From positions 1,624,849 through 1,688,848 of the forward strand of contig NC_092472.1 of NCBI RefSeq assembly GCF_047495875.1: a stretch of DNA of 64,000 nt, given 5' to 3'. Of the stretch, positions 1-12,052 are shown in pieces. Position 1 is the first letter of the stretch; the number at the start of each line of letters is the position of its first letter. Origin of the DNA: Pithys albifrons albifrons. Lineage: Eukaryota; Chordata; Aves; Passeriformes; Thamnophilidae. A program made the position numbers and the translations under genes. Below the pieces are notes generated by a model. It did not search any database. It was given only the letters and a program-made list of their open reading frames with translations, and was not told where the DNA came from.

Positions 1-1675
1 ACTGCTATTCTTGTGGTGTCCAGCTGAGTAATATCTTATTTCTAATTTTAATATTCCAGAGGAACTCTTTGTTTGGGCTGGCCAGGGCAAAGCACCATTG
101 GCAGGTGGCTGTGGCTGAAGGGCTCATGTGCCAGGAATTCAGGCTGGCACCCCCTGTCTCCAGGAGGGTGTGCTGCTCCTGGTGACCTCTTGTGCTGATT
201 TAAAGCTAAACCAGCAGGAGAAACAAGCCCAACACAAAAGAGATTAGAAGTCAGAGTTGCAATTTAATAACAATATTACAATACATGAAATGGCACAAAG
301 AAAAATTGGGTTTAACCCACAAACCCAGCAGTCTAACCCAGCCCCCTGGGGCACAAACACAGCGGGGTTTGTTGGCCCCTGTGCTGAGCCCCACGTGGTT
401 CCCTTGAGTCCAAAGTAAAAGGAGGTGAAAAACCTGTTGGTGCAGATGATGGCACAGTCTGGTTGAGAGTGGTGGTCTCCTCCTGTTGAGCTTCTGGTCC
501 TCCTCTGGATCCAATGAGTTGTCCCAGAAGTCCCCACACCCCAAGATTTTCTCCCCTCAGGTGCAGGTGGGAACACCCAGTCCCTCCCCCCAGGCAGGGA
601 GTTCCACACTGGGGGATCTGACTCTGGCAGTCAGGGGGGATTTTGGAATTGTTGCTGGCCCATGAGCAGAGCTGAGCCCTCAGGTGGGTGTGGAGGTGCC
701 AAGGACTCCCTGCAGGGCAGTTCTCCCAGCTCCTCTGCCAGGCTTCTTTCCCAGCCAGCTCCCAGCCTGAGGGCTCAGCTGTGCCCTGGGCAGCTGCTGC
801 CAATGGTCCATTGGGAACAGTTCCTGGGAAATGAATAGAGGGTTTAGAATGCACAGCTTTGGTCACCCCCACACAGGGATAAACTGGTCCTGGCTTGCTA
901 AACTAGGGCACCTCTCCCTGCCCCTCTGCTCCTCTGTTCGTAGGGAAGAACCGAGTGAGAGTCTTGCAGCTCCTACGGCTCCATTCCCATGCACTGGAGG
1001 CTCTGGGAAACTTACAGTTGTGCATCTCTGTGGCTGCTACTTGTAGGGGTGACTGTGTTTGTGAATCCTCTGATGTCTGAGGGCATTGATGAGGGAACTG
1101 ATCTTGGGGAGTTCAAATTGTATCCTTGAATGAAAGCAGTTAAGAGTGCACCCTTAAGGAGCAGAGAGCCACCTGTAGAATGTGGGACACCTTGTAGGCA
1201 GTAGAACGTTTCCATTCATGCCCAGTAAACTGGCTAATAGTGTAATAGCATATTGTGTACAAGAGTAGATAAAAGGTGGAGCTGTAACTCCAAGTGCTGA
1301 GCCTTCTGATCAAGCCTTCTGATGCTGCTGTGCCTGAGCTCTTCTGGCCATCATCAGCACCCCCCTTACCACTACAAATAGTGACCCCAAAACCTACTCA
1401 GGTGAAACAGAGGTCACAACCAACCAGAAAACTTCTCAAGTGTTAGAAATTCTGTGTTTTATCTGATGGCCTGTGCAGTGTGGAAAGCTGTGCAAAGAGG
1501 CTGCAAAAAATAAGATGTGAACAGAAGTGAAGGTCTCACTGTAAGGTGGGAAAAGGTACCATTAACTTTTCATACTCAGCAAAAAACTTTAGATTTACTT
1601 CAGGTTGTCTTTTCATCTCTGATACCGAAGGGGTGCAGTACCAGGAAAAAGGAAACACTGTGCCCATGTTTGCAG
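1..1675. other. Intergenic, no gene seen
   Basis: Apart from the possible retroelement end at 180-620, I see no exon with splice signals, RNA gene or recognised repeat. The short open frames here have no recognisable protein. Confidence 0.6.
180..620 (-). other. Possible retroelement 3' end or LTR, minus strand
   Basis: On the minus strand a non-coding stretch ends with ATTAAA (plus tttaat, about 261-266), followed by a GT-rich run (TTTTGTGTTGGGCTTGTTTC, 238-219). This looks like a polyadenylation region. I recognise no coding domain. It could be an LTR R-U5 or an unannotated transcript end. Confidence 0.25.
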
Positions 1676-1960
1676 CTTCTCTGTGGGGACCAGGGACAGC
1701 ACCCAGGGAATGGCTGGAGCTGTGCCAGGGCAGGATTAAGTCGGATCTAAGGAAAAGGCTCTTCCCTCAGAGGGTGGTGGGCACTGACCAGGCTCCCCAG
1801 GGCAGTGGGCACAGCCCCAAGGCTGCCAGAGCTGCAGGAGGGTTTGGATGATGCTCTGGGGCACAGGGTGTGACTCTTGGGGAGGGTCCTGTGCAGGGCC
1901 AGGATTTGGACTGGATGGTCCTTGTGGGTCCCTTCCAGCTCAGCACATTGTGTGTTTCTG
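1676..1960 (+). mobile_element. CR1 LINE 3' fragment
   Basis: This is the 5'-truncated 3' end of a CR1: 'gctggagctgtgccagggc', a ggatctaaggaaaaggctctt block, 'gggcactgaccaggctcc' and the terminal 'ggtcccttccagctcagcac'. It closely resembles the copies at 11690, 18300, 39710 and 51990. Confidence 0.88.
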
Positions 1961-3684
1961 TGGTCTGTGGTCCTGTGAAAGGCTCCCCTCTGTACCAGCA
2001 GTACCCTGGGGTGTAGCTCTGAGATGCCCAGGCCTGGAAGGGCTGATAAGGACAGAGGGTTACACTTTCTGTTTCAAACTTGGGAGTGAAAAAGAAGCTT
2101 TCCTGTGTCCACCAGCCCTCATCTGCCCCATTTAAAAAGTTCACAACACTTCTGCAAGAGAACTGAGATAAGCCTCATTAAACCTGACCCAACCTTTTGA
2201 CCTACTGAAGTTCTGACAGGGTAACTCAAGTGCATGTCAGATGAGACTGAATCAGCCCTGAAATTAGAGATATGAAACACTCAGCTCATTTCTCCTTTCT
2301 CAGCCCTTCTTCCCATTTTTGCCCAAAGTTACTCAAACTGTTTAGTACAGTTATTTCCTAGTCCTGTCATGTATTTGTTTTAAATAAAATGATACAAGTC
2401 TCAAGAGGTTCCATAGTCCTCTCTTCCTTGTCAAGCTGCAACTTGTCTTTCCTCACACCCTCCAGATTCTATCTCATGTTTCACTGTGTGCCTGCTTTTC
2501 CCTCTTAGGGCTTCCATGTATTTGAACTCCTTCACCCTTCCTTGTGCCATCACTTGGTCAAAGTCTCAATACTGCTTTCTTATGAATTATTTCCCCAAAT
2601 TCTTTTCCAAATTTTTTCTCCCTCACCTGCTTATTTCATGGCTACTTAATCCCCACCACCTGCTTTATATCTTCCATGTGCATGTTGGATGTACACAACT
2701 GGACACAACATCCCAACTCCCATGATGACAGTACCACTGCAGCAAAAAGCATAATTATCCATTTCATGGCTGATTGGGTGTTTCCCTATAACTTACAGGT
2801 CACGTCCTGCTTCCCACATCTCTCTGTCTGATGAAGGACTTGTAGTTTCCTTTAGACATATTAGCTACATTTTTCTAAACTGAATCATGTTTGTTTTCTT
2901 CTTATTATAGTACTAATCTCTTGAGGCTCCTTTTGTACAAGTGGATGGAAAGCTTTTTTTTTTCCCTTATTATTGCACAAGAGAGTTTTATGTCTTTGGA
3001 TGTGTCATAATAAAATGGTTTTGGTAGCAGCAAACCTAATTCCTGTTGTTATTAAACCATAACACAATTCAGGAGAACTTAGTCATTGTGGAATAACAGT
3101 GTCTTGTGAGCACCACATATACCTGCAGGAAGTGCTGAAGTAAGAGGAAGTGGGTTAGAGATAGACAGGGGAAGGCTTTCCAGGCTGAGTAAGAAGTTAA
3201 ATTCAGCTACTCTTAATAAATTAGTTAAGAAAATAAACAAACCACTAATGCCTAACAGCTAAATTTTTCTGTTGCTCAAAAAATTTTGCAGTGATTCCCT
3301 TTCCTGTAGTTGGAGGATAGCAAAAAACAGAGGAGGAAAAACTTGATTCTAGCTGTATATACATATTTTTGCTGAAAAAATATCCCCCAGACTCGGGCTC
3401 AGCGTGGGGACAGTGGTGTCCTGCAGCAGCTGTTGGGGTACCAGAGCTGGGGAGGTGCTGCCCCCCTCCTGACCTACATTTAGTGGCTGCATTTCCTCAG
3501 TAAAGGTGGGCTTGAAGGATTTACAGTGATGCTTATGGGGGTTTTGATTTTTTAATTTTTATAGACTTTAGAAGTAACTGTAGTAAAATGTAGATTGAAT
3601 GTGTTAATATTTCTGGCAGCTTAAGTTCAATGTTTATACATGCCAACCTCTGCCACATGTCAGTGGCTCAAATTCTTTTAGCAG
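1961..3684. other. AT-rich unique intergenic stretch
   Basis: No CR1, tandem repeat or coding signature is visible. The run is more AT-rich than its surroundings, and repeat-free, so it is a reasonable place to look for conserved non-coding elements. None can be shown from one genome. Confidence 0.55.
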
Positions 3685-4136
3685 TGTAGACGTCTTTTCA
3701 AGGCAGAAAGCTGAAGAATATCAGAAGACCTGCAGAACAAGACATAACCATAAGCCAATAACCTTTGGTCTAAGAAACCTGCAGAACAAGACACAACCAT
3801 AAGCCAATAACCTTTGGTCTAAGAACACTGGAAAACCTCCAAGAGCCCTGTGTGTGCTGAGGAAGACAAAAATGAAGAACAGAGGATCCCACTGACCCCA
3901 GACTCAAATCCTAAGGAGGTGCAACCAGGGGCAGGACTGGGCTGGACTGAGAGATGTGTGAGCTGGAGATTGGGTGGACAATATTATAAAACCCATGAAA
4001 ACCAGTGTTTGGGGCATGTCATCATGTATTCCTAAAAGCCTTAAGCCTAGACATTAAAGAATCTGCATTTTTATCTTAGCCCACACTAACTTGGCTCGGA
4101 GTCTGGTTTTTTGGGGTCTCTCATGGCATCAACAGC
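3685..4136 (+). mobile_element. Candidate endogenous-retrovirus solo LTR
   Basis: The stretch has an LTR-like layout: a 49-bp direct duplication at 3728-3776/3777-3825 (1 mismatch) as an enhancer-like repeat, a TATAAAA box at 3985-3991, an ATTAAA polyadenylation signal at 4053-4058, and a GT-rich stretch at 4101-4122. It could begin at TGTAGACG (3685) and end near TCAACA (4136), but I see no clean target-site duplication, so borders and identity are uncertain. No internal retroviral sequence adjoins it. Confidence 0.4.
3728..3825. repeat. 49-bp tandem duplication (2 copies)
   Basis: The 49-bp unit starting acctgcagaacaag occurs twice head-to-tail with one substitution (ataa versus caca context). 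It lies upstream of a TATA box in the candidate LTR. Confidence 0.93.
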
Positions 4137-4404
4137 CACTCATGTTGCCATTTTGACAAGTTGTTTTTTCACATCCCAAGCTGGCCTTGCCTCCAGCCAC
4201 TCAGTCCTCACACCATTCCAAGGAACTGCTTGTCACATTGGAGCTTGAAATGGGACCAGTGCCCTTCCCCGGGCCAGCAGGGCAGCTCCCGGGCACCAGC
4301 CCCACGGTTGGCTGCAATGAAAACTTAGTCTCTCTGAAGACAATCTCAGAGCAAATCACCCACTTTGGTCTCCACCACACCACACTGACAGCCTGGGAGG
4401 AGTC

Positions 4405-4520
4405 AGAGAGTCATAAAATACTCTGAGTTGGAAGGGATCCACAATGGCAGATTGTGTGGCCCAAGTTCATCACAAATCCAGCACCATCTGACAAAGCTGA
4501 AAGATGGGATGGGGCAGAAT
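4405..4520 (-). mobile_element. Probable CR1 3'-end remnant
   Basis: The phrase 'gagtcataaaatactctgag' followed by 'ttggaagggatccacaatgg' matches the reverse of the CR1 3' tail. The remainder is too diverged to bound. Confidence 0.45.
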
Positions 4521-6283
4521 GCAAATTCATGCAGGCAAAAGCATTTTGGGGCCAGTCAGCCCAGAGGCATCACACCTCTCTCGGTGCAGAGCCCTGCTCA
4601 GACCACACAGCTCAGCTGAAGGAGCTGCAATGCAGCACTTTGTGCACTCCACACCTTTGAATGTTCATGGCCTTGTGACAGCCCCATGTGTTTCTGCACC
4701 AGCTGGATGTTGGTATGCACAGAACTTTGGGGGCATCCCCAGGGTCTGTGGGCAGCCTGTGCCAGTGCCCCACCACCCTCCCAGCAGAGAATCTCTCCCT
4801 AATATACAGTATATGCAGTACATATACATAGAGCAAGAGCAGCTTAGAGGCATGGAAGTGACAATAAAGAGGGAGCAAGGGAGAAAAGCAATTAGGAGTG
4901 AGGGTGGGAGGAATTAACTGGGCCCACAGAAATGAAGTGGATCAGGACCAAACACTTTAAGTCAACAAATGGAGGAAGGAAAGAAAAGAGAGAAAGACAA
5001 AAATCCTCACTTAACAGTTTATAGCAACAAGTTCTGGGAGAGCTCCCTGAGTCTGTGTCCCTTGGAAACAGAGCCATCAGTAATGCAAACTCCTAGTCTT
5101 GAACAGTATGGATCCAGGAAATATTAAATCCATCTGCTGTGGAGAAAATGTTTTATCAACAATGAAAAACCCACTTGATTTATTCTCTAGACACTGGGCC
5201 CAGACTCAGTCACTGAGCTGTGCTATCTAATGTGGTCAGACAACTTCGAGGGAACCAACCTCTCGTTGCCATTACTCACAGGATTTGCTTTTCCCTGATT
5301 GCCTTACTCATCTGATTCCTCCCTTCTTATTATGGCTCTGGTTGAATTGATAGGTCATAATTTATACTACAGGCTGAGGCTTTCATGCCTTTGTCAGTAA
5401 CCTGAGCCAGGGAAGTGAGTTATTCTTGCCTTTGCTGTGTTTCTCTGTCTCAATCCTTCTCTGTCTGGGAGTTTGTGTAGCCCTAGAACACAACACCCTA
5501 GAGCAGCACCCATGAGGAGAGAGCCTGGTCAGCAATCCCTCCAGTTCTGGTCAGTGTGTGTCTGTGAGTGCCTTTGGATGAGGGTTTTGCTGGATACCAG
5601 GTGATTCACAGAAGCCTTCAGTGATACATCACCCATACTTCCAAAGTGCTTTCCAAACCATGGATGTCTCCTCTCCAGTTATCCTGAGAGTCAAACGGGT
5701 ATCCCTGGAGCAGAGCAGCACACAAGAGGCACTGCCCCTGCAAAGCTGATGTATGGTGGGCTTTTTCTAAGTCCCTGTGTTCAGCCCAGCTCCAGCCACC
5801 TCAGAAAGCATCTCCCCCCCTTTGCTGCTGCTCCAGCTCAGACAAACAGCTGCTCCTGTGGGCACAAAAACCAGAGCACGGTTTATACTCATCTTACACT
5901 GCAGTCCACCCACATCACACAGAGACACAGATTAAAACTACTCCTGACATGGAACCCAAGCTGCTTTCCCTCTGTGAGCTGAGGTACCCACAGTTACAGA
6001 GGGCTCTTCTCCACCCTTGAGGCCAAGGGCTCCCAGAGCAGCCACAATTACTGCTCCCCACACACAGGAATGGGCTCTGCTCAGGCTGCAGCTGTGCTGA
6101 GGTTCCTCACAGTGTGAAATGCTACTCAGTACATTGCCAAAAAGCTCAGCTCAGGTCATTTTACTGTGATAAAAAAAATCAAAAATGAGTGGGGACAGGC
6201 CCAAAAATGGCTGCCCTTCTCATATGTGCTCTCACACCCATCCCTAAATGCTGGTTAGCAAATTGCATGAAGGTGTGGGATCA
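4521..6283. other. Intergenic, nothing recognised
   Basis: I see no coding exon, RNA gene or repeat family. A short AT-rich patch (4800-4830, tatacagtatatgcag) is the only notable composition. Confidence 0.55.
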
Positions 6284-6882
6284 CTTCCCATCCCATCCCA
6301 CCCCATCCTAGCCCCTCCCATCTGACCCTATCCCTTCCCACCCCATCCCATCCCATCCCATCTCATCCCATCCCATCCCATCCTGCCCCCTTCCATCCTA
6401 CCCATCCCATCCCATCCTGCCCCCTCGCATCCCATCTCATCCCATCCCATCCCATCTCATCCCATCCCACCCCATCCCAACCCATTCAATCCCACCCCAA
6501 CACATCCCATCCCATCCCATCCCATCCCATCCCATCCCAACCCAACCCATCCCACCCCATCCCATCCCATCCCATCCCATCCCATCCCATCCCATCCCAT
6601 CCCAACCCATCCCTTCCCATCCCATCCCATCCCACCCCATCCCATCCCATCCCATCCCATCCCATCCCATCCCATCCCATCCCAACCCAACCCATCCCAT
6701 CCCATCCCACCCCATCCCATCCCACCCCATCCCATCCCATCCCATCCCATCCCATCCCATCCCATCCCATCCCATCCCAACCCATCCCTTCCCATCCCAT
6801 CCCATCCCACCCCATCCCATCCCATCCCATCCCATCCCATCCCATCCCATCCTAACCCATCCCAACCCATCCCAAACCAACC
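6284..6882. repeat. (CCCAT)n pentanucleotide array, about 600 bp
   Basis: About 120 units of CCCAT with variants (CCCAA, CCCAC, CCCTT). The 3' half carries a higher-order repeat: the variant string cccaacccatccctt recurs at 6601 and 6776, 175 bp (35 units) apart. The minus strand is (ATGGG)n, with GGG tracts every 5 nt, an ideal G-quadruplex register. Because the 5-nt unit has no stop, all three minus frames are open (MGWDG repeats); these are not genes. Confidence 0.97.
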
Positions 6883-8867
6883 TTGCATTCTTCATCTTCA
6901 AATGAGCACTTCCCAAGACAGACGAGGGAGGCTCTACCTCATCGGAGCATTTCCTTACCAGAATTCAGGACATTCTCTGCCTCTCCCCCATCAGGAGTTC
7001 AGCATCTTCATCACCTGCAGCAGCACAAGTCACATCTGGCTGCTTCTTGCCTGGGTGACATCAAAAGAAAAACCCAAGGATTCCATTGGCTACCAGTAAG
7101 GAATGATCATGTGCCCACTTGAGACACATTAAATTCTTTCCAGAAATGGTTAAACATTTGAGTCCACCTGCCAATTCTTCAAGTAACCAAAGTCTGAAAG
7201 CAAAAAAACCAAAGCCAAAGCACCTTACCCCTGCAGAAGAGAGAAACATATGAAAGAATTGGAATTAGCCCCAGCAATGTGGGCAAATACAGAGCTGGCC
7301 CATTAAAATCCACTTTACCTGCCTAAAAACGGCCCTCCTGGTCTTTGGAATGGGAGCAGGGATTGCCAAGGTGCAGTTTGGGAGCTGCTGGGGCCGTGCC
7401 AAGGGTGGGGCCTCTGGGTGGTGAGGGAAGGGATTATTGTCCCTGCACTCAGCGTGGAAACCTGGGGCAGGAAAGGTACCAGAGGAACACACACTGTTAT
7501 TGCTGTTCCTATTGTTTCACTGCCTTCAGCCTCTGGTTGAGCAGAAGAATTTGAGTATTCCTGCCCATCCCCAAACCTGCCTTCAGTCAAGCCTTGTCTT
7601 CAGCACTGCAGACCTTCCCATCTAATTTTTTCCCATCCTCTGAGTTCAGAGCCACAGACCATGTTTCTTTACTTGGTATTAACTTCAAAGTATTTTTCCT
7701 TTTAAAATACAAGTCAATGTTATTTGTAAAATGACTGTTTTGAACTTGGATCCAATATTTTTAGTAAAATAAAAAAGGGAAAAAAAAATTTTGTTTTGTT
7801 TTTTAACTGGAAGGAATCCAAACTATCCATGGCTTTTATAATCCAACTTCCTTATGAGTCAGGACATTTATTCCCAGAAAAATATTATTTTAACTGTATT
7901 AGGGCAATATAGCAGTGACATCTAGTGGCTTTCATCAGTGCCATGATGGGCAAGGGAGAGGCAGGACTGGCAGGATGTGGGAATGAATCCAGCTCAGGGG
8001 TTTATTGCTCCATTGGTTCAGTGGAAGCTGCACGAGCTGCTCTATAGAGTTTCCCAAAATCAGAAAATCCTAACAATAAAATGAAAATAAACTCTGGGAT
8101 TGGACATTCTCACAGTGTAACAGCCATGGGTGATTTCTTTAGCTTACATTTGTAACAAGTAAGGTAAAATTCCTGATTTTCTTTATCCCTTACACTGGGG
8201 AGCTCCTTCACCAGGGACTAGAGAGACAGTTTTCCAAATCAAAGCTCAGTCTAAGGCAGGTAACAGACCATGCCACCCACATGCCATGGGCACGGGGCAG
8301 CTCTTTGGAAAAGAAGGATGTGTGATCCAGTTTTCCACAGAACAAGATCATGCCTTCAATGTCCTTTTTTCCCCAGCTGAAGCCCCTCCTCAGGCCTTCA
8401 GCCAGGACACTTTTGCCCTCAGGAACATCAGTGGTTCAGGGTTGGCCTGCTGGAAACAGGACTGAGGCAGGGCAGTCCAGGGGCTCCTCCTGGGGCTCCT
8501 GAAGTAAAACTGACTCCAGAGTCTGGCAAATGTAACACTTTGGGGGCTGGAATGGCAGTTTATCATCAGCTTTGGAGCCAAAAATATTTCTGTTATCTCT
8601 GCATTGATATTACAACCAAACTGACTTTCTCTCTGAGCTTGCAAAACTTAGTTGGGCACAAAAATTGCCAGACGCTCTTTGAAGATAAAGCTCATTCTTC
8701 TTGACTGGTCTCGGAGCTTCAGACCAGTGAAGCTTCCTGGGTTTTCAAACCCTGCCACTGATTTTATGCTTCATTCTGTCCCTTTGCCTCAAGAAGTCCT
8801 TTGTTGCTTGGTCAAACTGCATCAAAAGCACTGTGGGCAGCAGGTTAAGAGGGAGGATTGTTCTCCC
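6883..8867. other. Intergenic, nothing recognised
   Basis: Unique sequence, with an AT-rich segment at 7630-7900. No splice-bounded open frame, RNA gene or CR1 3' end is visible. Confidence 0.55.
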
Positions 8868-9388
8868 CCACTCTGCTGTCCTGAGACCCCACCTGCAGTG
8901 CTGTGCACAGCCCTGGCATCCCCAGCAAAAGCAGGACATGGAACTGGTGGAGCAAGTCCAGAGGAGGCCACGAGGCTGCTGAGGGGACTGGAGCAGCTCC
9001 CCTCTGGAGACAGGCTGGGAGAGCTGGGGCTGCCCAACCTGGAGAGGAGCAGGGGCTGTGGAGACCCCAGAGCCCCTTCCAGTGTCTGAAGGGACTACAG
9101 GGAACAAGAGAGAGACTCTGTACTGGAACTGCAGTGACAGGACAAGGGAAAATGGGTTCACACTGAAAGAGGGGGATTTAGGTTAGATGTAAAGAAGAAA
9201 TTCTTGGCTATGAGGACGGTGGGCAGACCCTGGCACAGGTGCCCCGAGAAGCTGTGGCTGCCCCATCCCTGGAAGTGTCCAAGGCCAGGTTGGATGGGGC
9301 TTGGAGCAACCTGGGCTGGTGGAAGGTGGAACAAGATGACCGACCATCTTAAGGTCCCTTCCAATCCAAACCATTCTATGATTCTATT
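8868..9388 (+). mobile_element. CR1 LINE 3' fragment
   Basis: It runs from ORF2-tail-like sequence through 'ctgggagagctggggctgcc' to the 3' end 'ggtcccttccaatccaaacc' and attctatgattct. The first 226 bp match the copy at 56618 at 223 of 226 positions without gaps. Confidence 0.92.
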
Positions 9389-11689
9389 CCAAACTTTCCA
9401 TCTAGAAAGCCCATTTGACAGAAAAAGGCTCTCACTGAGAAAAATTACATTAATAATTGTTTTATTTAGCTGTGGATGCTCCAACTCCATACAGAAAGGG
9501 AGGTGAAATATTGGGAAACTTCTTTTGTGGCTTATTGGCCTGTACTGGCTGGCTGAGCTCAGATAAACCCCAGGGTCACTCCATTGTGGCCAGAAAGTTT
9601 CCAGGAGCTCTGTGGGGCAGCCAGTGCCGGGTTCTGGCTGTGCAGGTGTGTGCCTGGGCCTGGGGGTGGGTGCTGGGAGCACGTCTTTGGTTATGAAAGG
9701 CTTTGCTTTTCCATGTGCAGCAGTGACAGCCCCCAGAGGAAGTGGGAGCTGGGAAGGGTCTGGTGCAACATTTGTGTCTGCACTTTGTCCCTGTGCCAAC
9801 GGTGTTGCTCTGCTCTCCCTGCTCAGGATTATTGGGGGCTTGTAACTTTAAATGTAGTGACTGTCTTTGAGGTTTAGACTTCCCAGCTGAGACAGTTTTT
9901 CCATGTTGGCATTCAGCTGCAGCCTCCAACCATGGATGGCAGGCCAAGGAAACCAATGCTCATCTCCACATCTGCTTGGAGCACCTCCATGGAGTCACCC
10001 TCTGCTTCCAGCCTGGCTGGAGCTTCCCCACAGCCCCTGCCTGCATAAGCCCCAGCCTGGGGTGTCCCCTGTGAGCCCCTGGGGTGTCCTCTGTGAGCTC
10101 CTGGGGAACAACCCTGCCCTGGGGCCATGGGTGATGTCTCCAGGATGGGGACACTGCTGTGCCCACAGGGCAGCATTCCCTGCATGATGGGAAGTGGTGA
10201 GTCAGAGAAGCTTGAAGGAGACTTCAAATGCTCCAGCAGCTCTGGCAGAAATATTTGTACACCTGCACTTTCAAATGTGCTCCACTTTCTCACTTTATAA
10301 ATACATGGGGTCCCATTGAACATTTGGCCTTGCAGAGCCAAGGGTGCCCCTTTGGATTTGATGGACCAGCTGTTGCTCTGGCCTCTTCATATAAACATAT
10401 TTGTGTGTGTTGATCTTGCAGTTCACTGGGAAAAAGAAACAGATGACAGGCCCTGTGTGCATGGAACTGCCCACAGAAATTGCCTTCAGTCCATTCACGT
10501 GTTTATTCTGCATGAAGGGAAGCAGCACAAAAAGGCTCTGAGAAGGCACAGGAGGTGGACTGGTAGTGCTTTTTAACCAAACAGAGGCCAAATCTCTTCC
10601 TGCAGGTGAGGTGTTGCAGTGGGTCTGTTTGCAGTCCCCCCCAGGCTGCAGCTCCTACAGGTGGGACAGCTGAAGGAGCCTGGGCAGAGCTCTTGCACCT
10701 CCATCCCTTTGGGTTTGGCCTCCACAGCCCTGTTCCCATGTAACCTGCACTGGCATTTGAGATTCAGACCAGGGTTTCCAAGGATCTGTGACAGCCCTTT
10801 GTGGCACTGAAATGCCATTTTTGCAGGGAGATGAGTCAAGAACTTGCCTGCTCATGTCCTGCATGGCACTGTGTGCTCAGCAGCCACAGGCTCGTGCCCC
10901 TCCTGCTCTGGAGGTTTGTCAGCAGCTAATGCAACAGCACAGTCTCAACCAGCTCCTCAAATTATAACAGGATGCCAAGGAATTTATTGCCAAGTCTGCG
11001 AAAGGAAAAGGTTTTGATCTCCTCTGGCCTCTCTCCAGCCCTGCAACCTGCTGGGAGCTCAGCTGTAGAACGCTGTGGTAGCCTCTGCCTCGGGACTCTG
11101 CCCTCTGTTTGGGGCTTTGGTTTCCATCCAGCTGTACATCAGCTGCATCATTATGGGCCTTTCCAAGGGGGTCGTGTAACTGGAGCAGTACATGGAAAGC
11201 TCAGGTTAAAGCCCTGAAAGTCTGGGCAGGAAAAGGTGACTGCATGGAAGGTCACAGAGGTTGGGCAATCCCCAGAATAAGAAACTCTGCACACAAATCA
11301 CTGGAATCAGACAAAAGAGAGGATCTACCCCTTGGAGGTACCAGATTTCACCTTGCCAGCTTTATTCTTTGTACTTATCTTAAGAATGCAATTATTATTA
11401 TTTAATATTTAGCTTGATCTCTGGTTGTCTTTAGGCCCAAACTGTAGAATCTAAAGCACTAGCAAATGGCTCATCATGACAAATGTTCACATTTCACCAG
11501 CTGCCTAAAATAATCACAGTATGTTTTCACAGCTATCTGCCCCTTCCATTCCATCAGCAATCCAAAGGAACTCCTCCTTTTGGAAAACAGTGGAAATTTT
11601 AAGACCTTATTATCGTGTGTGTGATTTTTATGATGTGGTTTCACCACCAAGCAAAAAGGGAGAAGACAAATCACAGTCTACAACTCCCT
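9389..11689. other. Intergenic, nothing recognised
   Basis: GC-moderate unique DNA. Several open frames of 60-140 codons overlap on both strands without homology I recognise or splice context, so no gene is called. Confidence 0.55.
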
Positions 11690-12052
11690 CGGGAGGGGCA
11701 GAGGAGGGGCAGGCACTGAGCTCTGCTCTGTGGGGACCAGGGACAGCACCCAGGGAATGGCTGGAGCTGTGTCAGGGCAGGAACAGCACCCAGGGAATGG
11801 CCTGGAGCTGTGTCAGGGCAGGGTCAGGTTGGATCTCAGGAAAAGGCTCCTCCCCCAGAGGGTGGTGGGCACTGACCAGGCTCCTCAGGGCAGTGGGCAC
11901 AGCCCCAAGGCTGCCAGAGCTCCAGGAGGGTTTGGATGATGCTCTGGGGCACAGGGTGTGACTCTTGGGGCTGGTCCTGTGCAGGGCCAGGACCTGGACT
12001 GGATGATGCTTGTGGGTCCCTTCCAACTCAGTATATTCTGTGATTCTGTGCA
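11690..12052 (+). mobile_element. CR1 LINE 3' fragment with 40-bp internal duplication
   Basis: It has the same 3' end as the 1676 and 39710 copies ('ttccaactcagtatattctg' and tgattctg terminus). A 40-bp segment containing cagcacccagggaatggc and gtgtcagggcag occurs twice in tandem (about 11740-11820), exactly as in the copy at 51830. Confidence 0.92.

Noticed and set aside
6284..6882. Telomere or CRISPR-like array
   Set aside because: The unit is CCCAT, not CCCTAA, with no spacers; it is a pentanucleotide tandem repeat.
6437..6916. Gly/Trp/Met/Asp-rich repeat protein (MGWDG) on the minus strand
   Set aside because: All three minus frames are open because the CCCAT pentamer contains no stop; it is a simple repeat, not a gene.
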